A DNA stretch of 64,000 bases, taken from the NCBI GenBank assembly GCA_016786595.1, contig JAEUWB010000011.1, positions 1-64,000 of the forward strand, read 5' to 3'. This document shows positions 25,471 through 34,999 of this stretch, piece by piece. The first letter of the stretch is position 1. Each line of letters begins with the position of its first letter. Under the pieces are notes generated by a model that was not told the DNA's origin, ran no database searches, and saw nothing but the letters and a program-made list of their open reading frames with translations. Position numbers and translations under genes: made by a program. This DNA comes from a bacterium (GTDB lineage Bacteria; Bdellovibrionota_C; UBA2361; SZUA-149; JAEUWB01).

Positions 25471-26211
25471 GTGAAGATCGCAGTGCAGGATGTATTTGTT
25501 CCGCTCTGTTTGGTCGTTTACTTAATGGGATCTACCGGCTGTTCCAGTAATCAAAAGCCATCTCTTGACGAAGCGTTAGGGGATATTCGCTCTGTGCAGG
25601 CTAAGCAGGGCGCTGCAATCGATCAACTCAATGCCGAGCTGCGAGTCATTCGCGGTAAACTCGAAGAAGTTGAATACGCGGCAACTGGTAAGACCAAAGA
25701 ATTAGAATCTCGACTTGCAGAATTTGGTTCGCGTGTGCCACCACCAGCTGGCGTTCCGGGCGAACTATTAGTTCAGGATGAAGAAGCCATTTCTAAAATC
25801 ACAGGCCCAGCGGCCGATCAGTTCAAACAAGGTTTGATGGCGGTACGTAATGGGAATTTCCCAGCTGCAGAGGAAATCATGTCTGGCTTTGCAACTGCAA
25901 ACCCTGATACGGCTTTCACGGATAATGCCTTATTTTGGGTTGGGGTTTCTCGCGATCTGAGAAATAATTTTGACGGTGCGATCCTCGCCTACGGCGATGC
26001 TTATAAGCGCTTTCCCGCAGAAGATCGCGCAGCTGTAGCATTATATTATCTCGGCGATTCATTTATTAAAAGTGGACTTAAAGATGAAGGGATTGCAACT
26101 TTTGAACGCCTTACAGAAGATTATGCTTCTTCTGAATATGGTGAAAAAGCTGCAGTGCGCCTGAGAGAGCTAGGAAAATTAGCTCCCAAACAAGTCTCGA
26201 AGAAACGTTAA
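25471..26211 (+). CDS. cpoB: Cell division coordinator CpoB/YbgF-like lipoprotein
   Basis: A 246-residue protein starting at GTG, with a signal peptide ending GSTGC, a plausible lipobox (Cys24). Residues 34-90 form a coiled coil (IRSVQAKQGAAIDQLNAELR), the trimerisation helix of YbgF. The C-terminal half has TPR units (FKQGLMAVRNGNFPAAEEIM, then DNALFWVGVSRDLRNNFDGA, then AALYYLGDSFIKSG). YbgF/CpoB links PBP1B activity and Tol function and regularly follows pal. Confidence 0.88.
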   Translation: MKIAVQDVFVPLCLVVYLMGSTGCSSNQKPSLDEALGDIRSVQAKQGAAIDQLNAELRVIRGKLEEVEYAATGKTKELESRLAEFGSRVPPPAGVPGELLVQDEEAISKITGPAADQFKQGLMAVRNGNFPAAEEIMSGFATANPDTAFTDNALFWVGVSRDLRNNFDGAILAYGDAYKRFPAEDRAAVALYYLGDSFIKSGLKDEGIATFERLTEDYASSEYGEKAAVRLRELGKLAPKQVSKKR

Positions 26212-26229
26212 GAAAGCCTACAACGCAAT

Positions 26230-27204
26230 ATGCAGCAGTTTTTTGTGGCGCGTTCGATTAGCGCGTTAAAATCTTACATTGGTTCTTTGCCATTAGGCGT
26301 TGCGATCGGGAACTTCGATGGATTGCATCTTGGGCATCAACGTCTAGCGACTAGCCTGGTTGAGTCTAGTGCATTACAGGACCAAAACGCGATTCCAATT
26401 GTGCTTAGTTTTTACCCGCACCCGCGAGTATTCTTTGAGAAGCAGCATAAAAATTTGAGTGTAGATTTGGGTCGATTAAACCCAATCCTTTCTCTTCCAG
26501 AAAAGGGACAACTACTTAAGAGTTGGAAAATTGCTGGAATGTGGTTGCAGCGTTTTACCGATGATTTTGCGAATCAGAGCCCACAAGAATTTGTCGAGCA
26601 TTGCTTATTGCCGCTACCGAATCTTAAGCTTGTAGTCGTCGGGCATGACTGGCAGTTTGGAAAAGCACGGTCGGGCAATGCCGCACTGCTACGTGAGTTA
26701 TTAAAGCCCCACGGAATTGAGGTTCAAATCATTGAACCGGTAATGCACGCAGGAACACGTGTAAGCACGAGCCAAGTTAAAGCGGCACTTGATCGCGGCG
26801 CAGTCGAAGCTTTGCCGGAGTTGTTAGGACGTCGTTTTGTGATGCGCGGCGTTGTTTCTCATGGGGATGCCCGTGGACGCAAACTCGGAATTCAGACTTT
26901 AAATATTCGCCCACGGCTGAGGTATTTGCCTCGTGAAGGTGTTTACATCACTGAAGCTTTAATTAAAGATCATCGCTATCCTGCGGTCAGTAACCTTGGG
27001 GTCAGGCCCACCTTTGGTTCTGGCTCGCCGCGCTTACTGGAAACTCATATTTTAAGTGCGCAGATTCCTGAGCTTTATGGTTCTCAAGTGGAAGTGATTT
27101 TTCATCAACGCTTACGTGATGAGCAGAAATTTGATTCAGCAGAAGCGCTGCGTACGCAAATCACAAACGACATCGCCCAGGCGCGAAAATATTTTGGAAT
27201 TTAG
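26230..27204 (+). CDS. ribF: Bifunctional riboflavin kinase/FAD synthetase
   Basis: A 324-residue enzyme that makes FMN then FAD from riboflavin. The N-terminal nucleotidyltransferase domain has GNFDGLHLGHQ (27-37), the HIGH-like motif, and GHDWQFGKARSGN. The C-terminal flavokinase domain has GDARGRKLGIQTLNI (a Gly-X-X-Gly-Phe/Leu-Pro/Gln-Thr-X-Asn variant), VSNLGVRPTFG and ETHIL. Both domains look complete. It starts 18 bases after cpoB and may be part of the same transcript. Confidence 0.95.
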   Translation: MQQFFVARSISALKSYIGSLPLGVAIGNFDGLHLGHQRLATSLVESSALQDQNAIPIVLSFYPHPRVFFEKQHKNLSVDLGRLNPILSLPEKGQLLKSWKIAGMWLQRFTDDFANQSPQEFVEHCLLPLPNLKLVVVGHDWQFGKARSGNAALLRELLKPHGIEVQIIEPVMHAGTRVSTSQVKAALDRGAVEALPELLGRRFVMRGVVSHGDARGRKLGIQTLNIRPRLRYLPREGVYITEALIKDHRYPAVSNLGVRPTFGSGSPRLLETHILSAQIPELYGSQVEVIFHQRLRDEQKFDSAEALRTQITNDIAQARKYFGI

Positions 27205-27228
27205 TTAAACACTCAACTTTCTTGTGAT

Positions 27229-28224
27229 ATGACCCATCGCGTTAAACATGAATTTTTATTGCACGCAGGGCGTGAGGGGGATCGACTCGATAAATTGATT
27301 ACGCATGCTGCGCAATTACTGCCAGAGTCTGAAAGACCTAAGGAGCTTTCCTCGCGTTCACAAGTGGCCCGCTTGATTGAGACAGGTTGTGTCACTTTGC
27401 GGGGAAAAATCCAGGATAAGCCAGGCTTACTGATTGAAGGTCAGGAACGTGTGCAAATTAGCGTTGAAGTTAAAAGCCTTGATGCTTTGGCTCCCGATCC
27501 CAATATCCCGCTAGAAGTCATCTATGCTGACGAGGATCTGGCTGTGATTAATAAGCAAGCTGGATTAGTAGTGCATACTGGCGCTGGTGTTAAGTCGAGT
27601 ACACTTGTGAACGCATTAATTTCTCATTTCGGTGAGAGCATTAAGCGTGTTGGCAGCGATCTGCGGCCGGGTATTGTTCACAGACTCGATAAAGATACTT
27701 CAGGTTTGATGGTCGTTGCCCTCAATCAAACTAGTTATCAAAATTTAATCAAGCAGTTTTCCAGTCGATCAATTTCTCGAACGTACTATGCCTTGGTGGA
27801 GACTTTACCAAGAACAGGACCTGAAATCGATGCGCCAATTGGACGCGATCAAAAGAATCGCGTGAAAATGGCGGTTGCAAGACAAGGCGGAAAGTCGGCA
27901 GTGTCACTCTGGAAGGTTGAGGAGGAACTTAAGCACGGCTATCTCTTGGAGGTTAAAATTCTATCAGGGAGAACACATCAAATTCGTGTACACTTAAAGC
28001 ATGTCGGAGCTCCGATAGTTGGGGACCAGACTTATGGAAGTCTCTCGGGGATGAGAGCACCTAAGCCGATTAAGGATGCTGTTAAGGCCTTTGGTCGGCA
28101 GGCTTTACATGCGGCTGCACTGGAATTGATTCATCCGCGCAGTGGTGAAAAGTGCGCTTGGAAGATACATTTGCCCGCAGACATGGAATTTTTGGTTAAT
28201 CTTTTTCGCGAAGGCATAAGCTAG
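27229..28224 (+). CDS. rluD: RluD-type 23S rRNA pseudouridine synthase
   Basis: A 331-residue RluA/RluD family enzyme. An S4 RNA-binding domain fills about 17-85 (DRLDKLIT, SRSQVARLIETGCVTLRGK). The catalytic Asp154 is in HRLDKDTSGLM, and SRTYYALV and GRTHQIRVHL follow. RluD-type enzymes modify helix 69 of 23S rRNA. The S4 domain and length favour RluD over RluA, but the exact site cannot be proven by sequence alone. It follows ribF by 24 bases and precedes a HAD gene by 2. Confidence 0.9.
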   Translation: MTHRVKHEFLLHAGREGDRLDKLITHAAQLLPESERPKELSSRSQVARLIETGCVTLRGKIQDKPGLLIEGQERVQISVEVKSLDALAPDPNIPLEVIYADEDLAVINKQAGLVVHTGAGVKSSTLVNALISHFGESIKRVGSDLRPGIVHRLDKDTSGLMVVALNQTSYQNLIKQFSSRSISRTYYALVETLPRTGPEIDAPIGRDQKNRVKMAVARQGGKSAVSLWKVEEELKHGYLLEVKILSGRTHQIRVHLKHVGAPIVGDQTYGSLSGMRAPKPIKDAVKAFGRQALHAAALELIHPRSGEKCAWKIHLPADMEFLVNLFREGIS

Positions 28225-28226
28225 AA

Positions 28227-28865
28227 GTGTTACTCTGTTTTGATTTTGATGGCGTGATTGTAGATTCGCTGCGAGATAATCTGGACTTAATCAATGAGTC
28301 GCAGCGCCGTCTCAAGCAAGGCCGCGCAGTCAGGCGTGAAGATCTTGCGACTTTATCCAGCATGACATTTCAAGCCGTAGGGCAGTTGATTGGAATTGAG
28401 CGAGAAAAAATCGAAGAATTTACGCGAGTCATTTATGACCTACAAAAAGAGACCGATCATCAAGCAGGGTGTTTTTATGGCGTGCGCGAAGTCCTGCAGG
28501 AGCTTTCTCAAAAAAACACTTTGGTTATCGTTTCAGCAAGTGAGAGTGAGTCGATCTGGGAATTTTTAAGACGTGAAAAGTTAAATAATTTTATTACTGA
28601 AGCTTTAGGTGGAGAGTCTTACACTTCAAAAGCTGAACGCATTAGACAGGCATTGCAAATTTTTCAAATTGCTGCCAACGAAACGTATATGATTGGTGAT
28701 TCACGTAGCGATATTCGAGAAGGTAAAACTGCCGGGGTAAGAACTATTGGTGCAGCATGGGGATATCAAGCCGCTGAAGTGCTAAGACTTGAAGCACCAG
28801 ACTACATTGCCGCAAGCCCGCGAGATTTATTGGAATTTCTACATGAATCAACTAAGGTATTCTAA
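28227..28865 (+). CDS. HAD-superfamily hydrolase, phosphoglycolate-phosphatase-like
   Basis: A 212-residue HAD phosphatase starting at GTG, 2 bases after the pseudouridine synthase stop. FDFDGVIVDS (Asp6, Asp8) is motif I, VIVSASESE motif II, the Lys near SYTSKAERI motif III and MIGDSRSDIREGK motif IV. The cap between 15 and 90 is small and helical. It resembles phosphoglycolate phosphatases, which remove phosphate from small organic phosphates; the real substrate is unknown. It overlaps pgeF by 23 bases. Confidence 0.85.
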   Translation: MLLCFDFDGVIVDSLRDNLDLINESQRRLKQGRAVRREDLATLSSMTFQAVGQLIGIEREKIEEFTRVIYDLQKETDHQAGCFYGVREVLQELSQKNTLVIVSASESESIWEFLRREKLNNFITEALGGESYTSKAERIRQALQIFQIAANETYMIGDSRSDIREGKTAGVRTIGAAWGYQAAEVLRLEAPDYIAASPRDLLEFLHESTKVF

Positions 28866-29625
28866 GATATTTTCTGCGGGCGGGTGGATAGTAGAGCCGT
28901 GGTTAGCTGAAGGCATTCACCATGGTTTTTTGGATAAAAGCTATGATTTAAGTCGACCTAGATGGGAGTGGGAGGTGTTAGACTACCCACAGGAATTTAA
29001 GAATCTTCAGCTACTTAAGCAAATTCACTCAAGCCTAGTGTTTTGCTGCGAAAGTAACCCCGTACCTGAAAATTCGGCTGGAAATTCTGAGCCAGGGGCA
29101 ATGCCGGAAGGGGACGGCTGGTACGGCCTTCACCCTAGCCCAACTAAGCAAATTCTCATGGGTATTAAAACCGCTGACTGCATCCCAGTGCTACTCATTG
29201 ATCAATCTCGCAAATACAGAGCCGCACTCCACTGCGGATGGCGGTCTGCAGCACAACAAATTCTCACAAAAACTCTTAAGATCTTTAAACAACAGAATAT
29301 TCTTCCAGCTACAATTGAAATCGCTCTCGGACCCGGCGCTCAAGCTTGCTGCTATGAAGTCGGAGAAGAAGTTTTTCAGGAATTTTCTCTATCGGCACAT
29401 GCACTTGGCTTTGATCTGCACAGTCAAAAAATTCGTGTCGACACAGTAAATCAAAGCTATCTGAGCGTTTCGAATTTCTTAATCGCAGAAGCGCAAGCAT
29501 TTGGAATTAAAGCAACAAATATTTACAACACAAATGTCTGCACAATTTGCGACCAAAGACTTTTTTCATTCCGGCGTGAAGCAGATGCATCAGGTCGACA
29601 ACTTTCCTTCATAACAAATTTTTGA
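28843..29625 (+). CDS. pgeF: PgeF/YfiH family protein (polyphenol oxidase fold)
   Basis: About 260 residues. The ATG at 28843 gives the normal family N-terminus and overlaps the HAD gene. Key residues include a metal-binding ALHCGWRSAA with His and Cys, GPGAQACCYEVGEEV with Cys, the TADCIPVLL motif and a final FFSFRRE-like SFRREADASGRQ. Such proteins bind zinc and remove the wrong L-serine from peptidoglycan precursors (PgeF) or act on purine nucleosides. The motif set is complete. It appears to be in the ribF to pgeF unit. Confidence 0.9.
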   Translation: MNQLRYSKIFSAGGWIVEPWLAEGIHHGFLDKSYDLSRPRWEWEVLDYPQEFKNLQLLKQIHSSLVFCCESNPVPENSAGNSEPGAMPEGDGWYGLHPSPTKQILMGIKTADCIPVLLIDQSRKYRAALHCGWRSAAQQILTKTLKIFKQQNILPATIEIALGPGAQACCYEVGEEVFQEFSLSAHALGFDLHSQKIRVDTVNQSYLSVSNFLIAEAQAFGIKATNIYNTNVCTICDQRLFSFRREADASGRQLSFITNF

Positions 29626-29701
29626 AGACTTCAATTTGACTTTCGTCAAAGCCAAGGTCGATAATATTATACCTGTATCATTTCTAGCTGGAGGAGACCT
29701 G

Positions 29702-29935
29702 ATGGAAAATACTGATCGAGAACTTCTACTTAACCTTACTAACTCCAATTACACTCTAAGACGCCTCTACCACGAACATCTTGAACTAGAACATAAGCTT
29801 GAATCACTACGTAGCAGCACCGCCGCACTTCTAAATGCAAGTGCAGAAGAAAAAGCTTTAAAGTGGCGCAAACTCCGCGGCATGGATAGAATCATGTCGA
29901 TTCTCAAGGAACATAAAGCGGCATCACGCAATTAA
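29702..29935 (+). CDS. DUF465 (YdcH-like) family protein
   Basis: A 77-residue all-helical protein. The ATG at 29702 has GGAGGAG 5 bases upstream. The sequence NYTLRRLYHEHLELEHKLESL followed by ALKWRKLRGMDRIMSILKEHK matches the two-helix pattern of DUF465, where a Leu-X-X-X-His helix is followed by a Lys-rich Leu-Lys-X-X-Lys-Leu helix. No function is established for the family. Confidence 0.75.
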   Translation: MENTDRELLLNLTNSNYTLRRLYHEHLELEHKLESLRSSTAALLNASAEEKALKWRKLRGMDRIMSILKEHKAASRN

Positions 29936-30116
29936 TTGCGCGCTAAAACGCACAGATTTAGACCAGTTTGACTCAATCTACTGATCCAGAATGAGTATTC
30001 GTTGAAATTTATTGGAAACAGCATCGATCAATCTGACGATATATAGATATGGGAAATAATTGAGGAACTTGTTTTCCTCAAGGACCTCCGAGTGCTGTTT
30101 TTAAGTAGGTTTTAAC

Positions 30117-31844
30117 TTGATCGTTCTAATGCTCTTTAATTTCTATCGTGGCTTTGCGCTGTGCATTTTTGTCTATGCAACATTTTTCAATGCGCTTGCT
30201 GCGCAGGCTGAGCAGGAACTGATACCTGTTGTTCCAAGACAGGCAAAGGATTTCGAAAAATTTCTCGGAATTAATTTAATCCTTACCAATAACGATTACG
30301 GATTCGCTGAGGAATCGTCGATTTTCGATGAAATTGTGCTACCACGCATGCGCGAGCTGGGTATTAAAAACGTTCGGGATGCAACAGCCTGGGGAAATTA
30401 TACGCTCTATCGCCATTCTCAGAAACTAAATGCATTAGAAGATTTAGGCATATCGTTTTACTTAAGCACGCTACCTGAGCGCGCGAGCATGAGTCTGGCT
30501 GATGTAGCGGAGGAAGTTGAGAAAATAAACTGTCTAAAAAACGGTTGCACAAGGTATATTTATAATTTAGAACCAGTAGATTCAATTCTTGGTCTGATTG
30601 GTCCTAATGAAACCGATCATGTAGCTAGTTTCTTGCGCCACTGTGAGAATACCAACCAAGAAATTCCTGAGGGCTTGGACTGGTACCAACGGGTAAATTT
30701 TTGCTACGCAGGTTGGGAAGAGCGGCTGTTAAGTTATACGCAAAATCTGCATTCTCTAGTGAAAAGTGATCAAAACCTTAACACTTTAAAAATTGTTGCC
30801 CCAACACTTGTCAATTTGCCGCAATATCCATTTCATACTCAATCTGGAACGGAAGCTAACTTATGGGATTTATTAAAGCCGCTTGCGCAATATACTGATT
30901 ATGGCTCAGGCAATTTATATACTTGGAAGAAAACTCATCGTTGGGGAGCAATTCCGAATGAAGTGCCAATGCGCTCAAGTTTTTTTGAAAGTGGCGGCGT
31001 TCAACAAAAACTGATCGTAACCGAGTTTGGCTATTATACTCAGCCGTTGAACGAATTCGATCTAGATGTTTCGACTGCTGAAACCCAGTCGAAGAAGATG
31101 ATTGTTTCTGCTTTCGATTATTTTCAGTCTGCCCAAGTTGAACATGCCTTTATTTTTGAACTTCTCGATCGGCCCTCAGCGTTAAGTAGTAAAGAGGCAA
31201 GTTTTGGAATTTTAGATTCTACAGGAAATCCTAAGCCTGCGTTTCACACATTCAAGCGCACCATGGAATTACTTAAGGACACGACCTCAGCTAGTCAATT
31301 GACGCCGCTGACAATCGCAGTTAGTGAAAGTAGCGGCACTGTTCATAGTCAACTATTTTTAAAATCAAGCGGGGATTATTTGCTCGCACTATGGAATGAC
31401 CCAAATCTTGAAACAGTTGATGGTCTTGATCGACTCCAAACTACTACGATTAACTTAGCGGAAGACTATAATCTCTCCGTATATCGACCAGCGTTGTCAG
31501 ATCAGCCATTACAAGTGCTCACTGCCCAACGCACAATCACGCTGGATGTACCAGACGATCTAGTGATTATAAAAATAACTTCTGTTATTCCTGATGCTCC
31601 GCTTCCACCTCTACCACCTGCAACTTGCAAAATGAAAATTTCAAAGAAGAAATCGTATTATTCTCTTCGTTTTGAAAATTCTGCTGCGAAATCACGCATT
31701 ACTCTGCAACGTAAATCGTCCCAGATTTGGAAGAAAGTATGGCGAAAAACTATTAGTACTAGCAAGAGCTTCAAATTCAAGGTTTCCAGAAATCGTAAAT
31801 ACCGCATCACGAGCTCCAACTGCGGGTCGATTACGCTAAAATAA
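30117..31844 (+). CDS. Exported glycoside-hydrolase-like protein with basic C-terminal domain
   Basis: A 575-residue protein with a signal peptide (about 1-30, ALAAQA). The body looks like a TIM-barrel glycosidase of clan A type: Glu165 in LIGPNETDH, an Asn-Glu acid/base motif, and Glu303 in IVTEFGYY at the nucleophile position. The gap between the two (138 residues) fits GH5/GH39-like enzymes. After residue 400 a beta-sandwich-like region is followed by a Pro-rich linker (PDAPLPPLPP) and a Lys/Arg-rich last 80 residues with two Cys, possibly a cell-surface-binding module. TTG at 30117 and ATG at 30129 are both possible starts. Substrate is unknown. Confidence 0.7.
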   Translation: MIVLMLFNFYRGFALCIFVYATFFNALAAQAEQELIPVVPRQAKDFEKFLGINLILTNNDYGFAEESSIFDEIVLPRMRELGIKNVRDATAWGNYTLYRHSQKLNALEDLGISFYLSTLPERASMSLADVAEEVEKINCLKNGCTRYIYNLEPVDSILGLIGPNETDHVASFLRHCENTNQEIPEGLDWYQRVNFCYAGWEERLLSYTQNLHSLVKSDQNLNTLKIVAPTLVNLPQYPFHTQSGTEANLWDLLKPLAQYTDYGSGNLYTWKKTHRWGAIPNEVPMRSSFFESGGVQQKLIVTEFGYYTQPLNEFDLDVSTAETQSKKMIVSAFDYFQSAQVEHAFIFELLDRPSALSSKEASFGILDSTGNPKPAFHTFKRTMELLKDTTSASQLTPLTIAVSESSGTVHSQLFLKSSGDYLLALWNDPNLETVDGLDRLQTTTINLAEDYNLSVYRPALSDQPLQVLTAQRTITLDVPDDLVIIKITSVIPDAPLPPLPPATCKMKISKKKSYYSLRFENSAAKSRITLQRKSSQIWKKVWRKTISTSKSFKFKVSRNRKYRITSSNCGSITLK

Positions 31845-31854
31845 AATTAAACAC

Positions 31855-34800
31855 TTAAAGTTTTGCAGCCTTGTCGCTACGCTCAAGCCAACTCAGCAAG
31901 CTATAAGCGCAAGGAACAACTAACAGCGTAAAGAAGGTGGAAACAAGCATACCTCCGAGAATTGCCACTGACATCGGAATTCGACTTTCTGCTCCGGGGC
32001 CAAGTGCTAATGCCGGTGGAATTGCCGCTGCAATACAGGTAAAAGAAGTCATCAGAATCGGACGCAGTCGTGTCGACCCAGCCTCAAGTAGCGCTTCACG
32101 CACACTTAAACCCTCAACGTCACGTTTGTGATTGGCAAATTCTACAAGTAAAATCGAGTTTTTCTTGACGATTCCCATCAGTAAGATCATGCCGATCATG
32201 CTATAGAGGTTAATCGAGAGATCTCCTAAATAAAGCGCGCCAAGAGCACCTGTAACGCTAAAGGGAAGCGCTAACAAAACTGTAAAGGGGTGAATAAAAC
32301 TATTAAACTGCGAGGCTAAGACCATATAGGCGATAACAATGCCCAGGATGAGCACAAAATTCAGACTTTTAAAGGATTCAACAAAAGTCTGCGCACTGCC
32401 GCTCAGGTATAGTTTGTAGCCTTTTGGTAAAAGTTCATCGCCAAACTTGTCAATTTCTTCAAGGATTTTTGCCTGCGAAGCACCAGGCGCGATATTGGCA
32501 AAAATTGAAATTGAGCGCTGCCGATTTTTCCGCGTAATCGTCTGTAAGGTAGGCACAGTTTCAATTTTAACAACTTTATTGAGCGTAACTAATTCGCCAT
32601 GGTTATTACGCACAGTCAGGTTCAGTAGATCGTCTGCGCTAACGCGTTCGTCGCCCTTGAGACGGATACGCACATCGTAGCGCCTTCCACCATTGGTAAA
32701 TTTACCCTCACGGATTCCGCCAATCGCAGCACTAATGGTATTTGCTAAATTCTCAACATCAACTCCATACTCAGCGGCTTTATCTCTGAGTGGCCAAACA
32801 CGGACTTCGGGCATGCCTAGGCGATAATCCGTATCTAAATCAGCAACGAGTCCGGTTTTACCTAAACGCTCGACAATTTTGTCGCTAGTTTCCTTAAGTT
32901 TATTCCAGTCATCACCGCGAATATTAAATTCAACAGGAAAGCCCCGTTGTGCCGTGAACCCACGCATGCTTAGGTCTTGCAGCACGACTTTAAGGTTTTG
33001 AATTTTGCCTAAGTCAGCGCGAAACTGTGACATGAGAGTTTGCTGATCGAAGGCGCGGTCTTTACGCTCTTTAAGTGAGACAAAAACCATGCCTGTATTC
33101 ACTTCGCCTCCACCAAAGCCACCAACAGCTAGAAAATAGCGCCGCACTTCTGGGCGAGTTTTTAAATACGCTTCGACTTCGGTCAGGACAGTGCTGGTAT
33201 ATTCAAGTGAAGACCCAAGTGGCGTTTGGAGGCGCATCAAGAACATGCTTTGATCTTGTGCAGGGATAAACTCCTTACGCAGTGATTTTGCTAGCGATAA
33301 AGAGGCAATGAAAATCCCAATGGCAAGGCAGAGAACTAACCAACGCCAGTTTAAACAAAATCCGAGAATCGATCGATAGATTCTGGCAGTGAAGCTGAAA
33401 CTTGCATTAATAATTCTCACAAAAATGCCAGCTTTGTTTGGATTTTCCATGAACTGTGAGCAGCGCATCGGGGTTAAGGTGATTGCTTCAAGTAGCGAAA
33501 GTAAAACAGCTGTTGAAATTGTAATGCCAAACTGGAAGAAGAACTTACCGATAATACCTTTCATGAAAGCGACTGGTAAGAAAATTGCAACTACCGCGAT
33601 CGAAGCTGCTACTGCAGCAAAGGTAATTTCCCGGGCTCCGTCACGCGCTGCGTTAAGTTTGTCTTTGCCCATGTCTCGATGACGGTAAATATTCTCTAAG
33701 ACCATAATTGCATCATCAACGACGATGCCAATCGCTAGCGCTAGCCCGAGGATCGTAAAGAAGTTTAAAGTAAAGCCCATGAAGTAGAGCACTGTGAATG
33801 ATCCAATAATCGAAGTAGGGATTGAAAGTAGGATGTTAAATGTTGAAACCCAAGACCCAAGAAAGAGCCAACACACAACTGCGGTTGCTAGTGCGGAGAG
33901 CACAAGCGTAAATTCAGTTTCTTCAATTGATTCACGAATAAATCTAGTGCTATCAAAATTGATTCCCAATTCGATGTCGGGCGGTAGCGTGACCCTGAGA
34001 TCCTCAACTTTTTTGGAGACAAGTTGCCCAATTTCAACTGCATTTGAGCCCCGTTGTTTTTTAATGCCGAGACCGATTCCAGGAATGCCATTTACACGAG
34101 AGACCCTACGAATATCACTTAAGCCGTCTTCAATCTGAGCAATGTCCTGCAAGCGAATGCTGGTGCCGAAAATTGGTCGGCCCCCGCGCTCGGTGATCAG
34201 CATTGCGCCAATCTCTTCAGGGTTTGTGCCTTCTCCCATCATGCGCAGATTTAATTCTTGTTTGTCATTCTCAATAATTCCTGCAGCTGACTCGATATGC
34301 CCACTCCGAATGGCTCGCTGAACGTCTAAGATCGTAAGCTCATATTGCTTTAATTTTTGGTTATCAACCCAGATGCGGAGATTCCTCTCGGTAAATCCAC
34401 TTAAGGTGATTTCTCCGACCCCGGGGATGATTTGGAATTGATCTTTGAGTGAGAGGTCCACGAAGGTGATAATTTCTCGAAGCGAGCGCGTCTTAGACGA
34501 TACTCCAAGATAGATAATAGGCTGGTCGTCGGGGTTATTCTTAGAAATTGTCGGTGGGTCAACTTCAAGCGGCAGACGAATGCGGCTAATACTAGCTTGA
34601 ACTTCCTGAAGCGAAGAGTCGATATCGCGGTCGAGCTCAAATTCAAGCGTAATGTTTGCCTGCCCTTGGCGAATGCTTGAACTCATGTCACGCAGCCCCT
34701 GAACAGAAATCACAGCTTGCTCAATGCGGTCAACAATTTCAGTTTCCATGATCTCCGGAGCAGCTCCACTCCAGGAGACGTTGACGTTGAGCACAGGAAA

Positions 34801-34923
34801 GTCGACGTCCGGCATTTGGCTGATGCCCAGTCGTTGGAAAGAAATCCAACCAAAGACGATCAGTGCAGCCATGAGCATCCAGGCAAAAACAGGGCGCTTA
34901 ATGGAAAGGTCAGAGAGGGTCAT
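31855..34923 (-). CDS. RND family efflux transporter (AcrB/MdtB-type)
   Basis: A 1022-residue inner-membrane proton-driven pump with the AcrB length and layout: an N-terminal helix starting LSIKRPVFAWMLM, two large periplasmic loops and twelve membrane helices. GLALAIGIVVDDAIMVLENI holds the Asp pair of helix 4. A later RPILMTSFTCIAA is the conserved helix 11 segment. Substrates are probably drugs, detergents or lipids. A tolC-like gene ends 76 bases upstream on the same strand. No membrane-fusion adaptor gene lies next to it. Confidence 0.95.
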   Translation of the reverse strand: MTLSDLSIKRPVFAWMLMAALIVFGWISFQRLGISQMPDVDFPVLNVNVSWSGAAPEIMETEIVDRIEQAVISVQGLRDMSSSIRQGQANITLEFELDRDIDSSLQEVQASISRIRLPLEVDPPTISKNNPDDQPIIYLGVSSKTRSLREIITFVDLSLKDQFQIIPGVGEITLSGFTERNLRIWVDNQKLKQYELTILDVQRAIRSGHIESAAGIIENDKQELNLRMMGEGTNPEEIGAMLITERGGRPIFGTSIRLQDIAQIEDGLSDIRRVSRVNGIPGIGLGIKKQRGSNAVEIGQLVSKKVEDLRVTLPPDIELGINFDSTRFIRESIEETEFTLVLSALATAVVCWLFLGSWVSTFNILLSIPTSIIGSFTVLYFMGFTLNFFTILGLALAIGIVVDDAIMVLENIYRHRDMGKDKLNAARDGAREITFAAVAASIAVVAIFLPVAFMKGIIGKFFFQFGITISTAVLLSLLEAITLTPMRCSQFMENPNKAGIFVRIINASFSFTARIYRSILGFCLNWRWLVLCLAIGIFIASLSLAKSLRKEFIPAQDQSMFLMRLQTPLGSSLEYTSTVLTEVEAYLKTRPEVRRYFLAVGGFGGGEVNTGMVFVSLKERKDRAFDQQTLMSQFRADLGKIQNLKVVLQDLSMRGFTAQRGFPVEFNIRGDDWNKLKETSDKIVERLGKTGLVADLDTDYRLGMPEVRVWPLRDKAAEYGVDVENLANTISAAIGGIREGKFTNGGRRYDVRIRLKGDERVSADDLLNLTVRNNHGELVTLNKVVKIETVPTLQTITRKNRQRSISIFANIAPGASQAKILEEIDKFGDELLPKGYKLYLSGSAQTFVESFKSLNFVLILGIVIAYMVLASQFNSFIHPFTVLLALPFSVTGALGALYLGDLSINLYSMIGMILLMGIVKKNSILLVEFANHKRDVEGLSVREALLEAGSTRLRPILMTSFTCIAAAIPPALALGPGAESRIPMSVAILGGMLVSTFFTLLVVPCAYSLLSWLERSDKAAKL

Positions 34924-34999
34924 AAATGTTTTTCATAGCTCGGTTGTTGTGTTTGCTGAATATCCTAAATAGTTATGGGAAACGCGATAAACACTTAAA

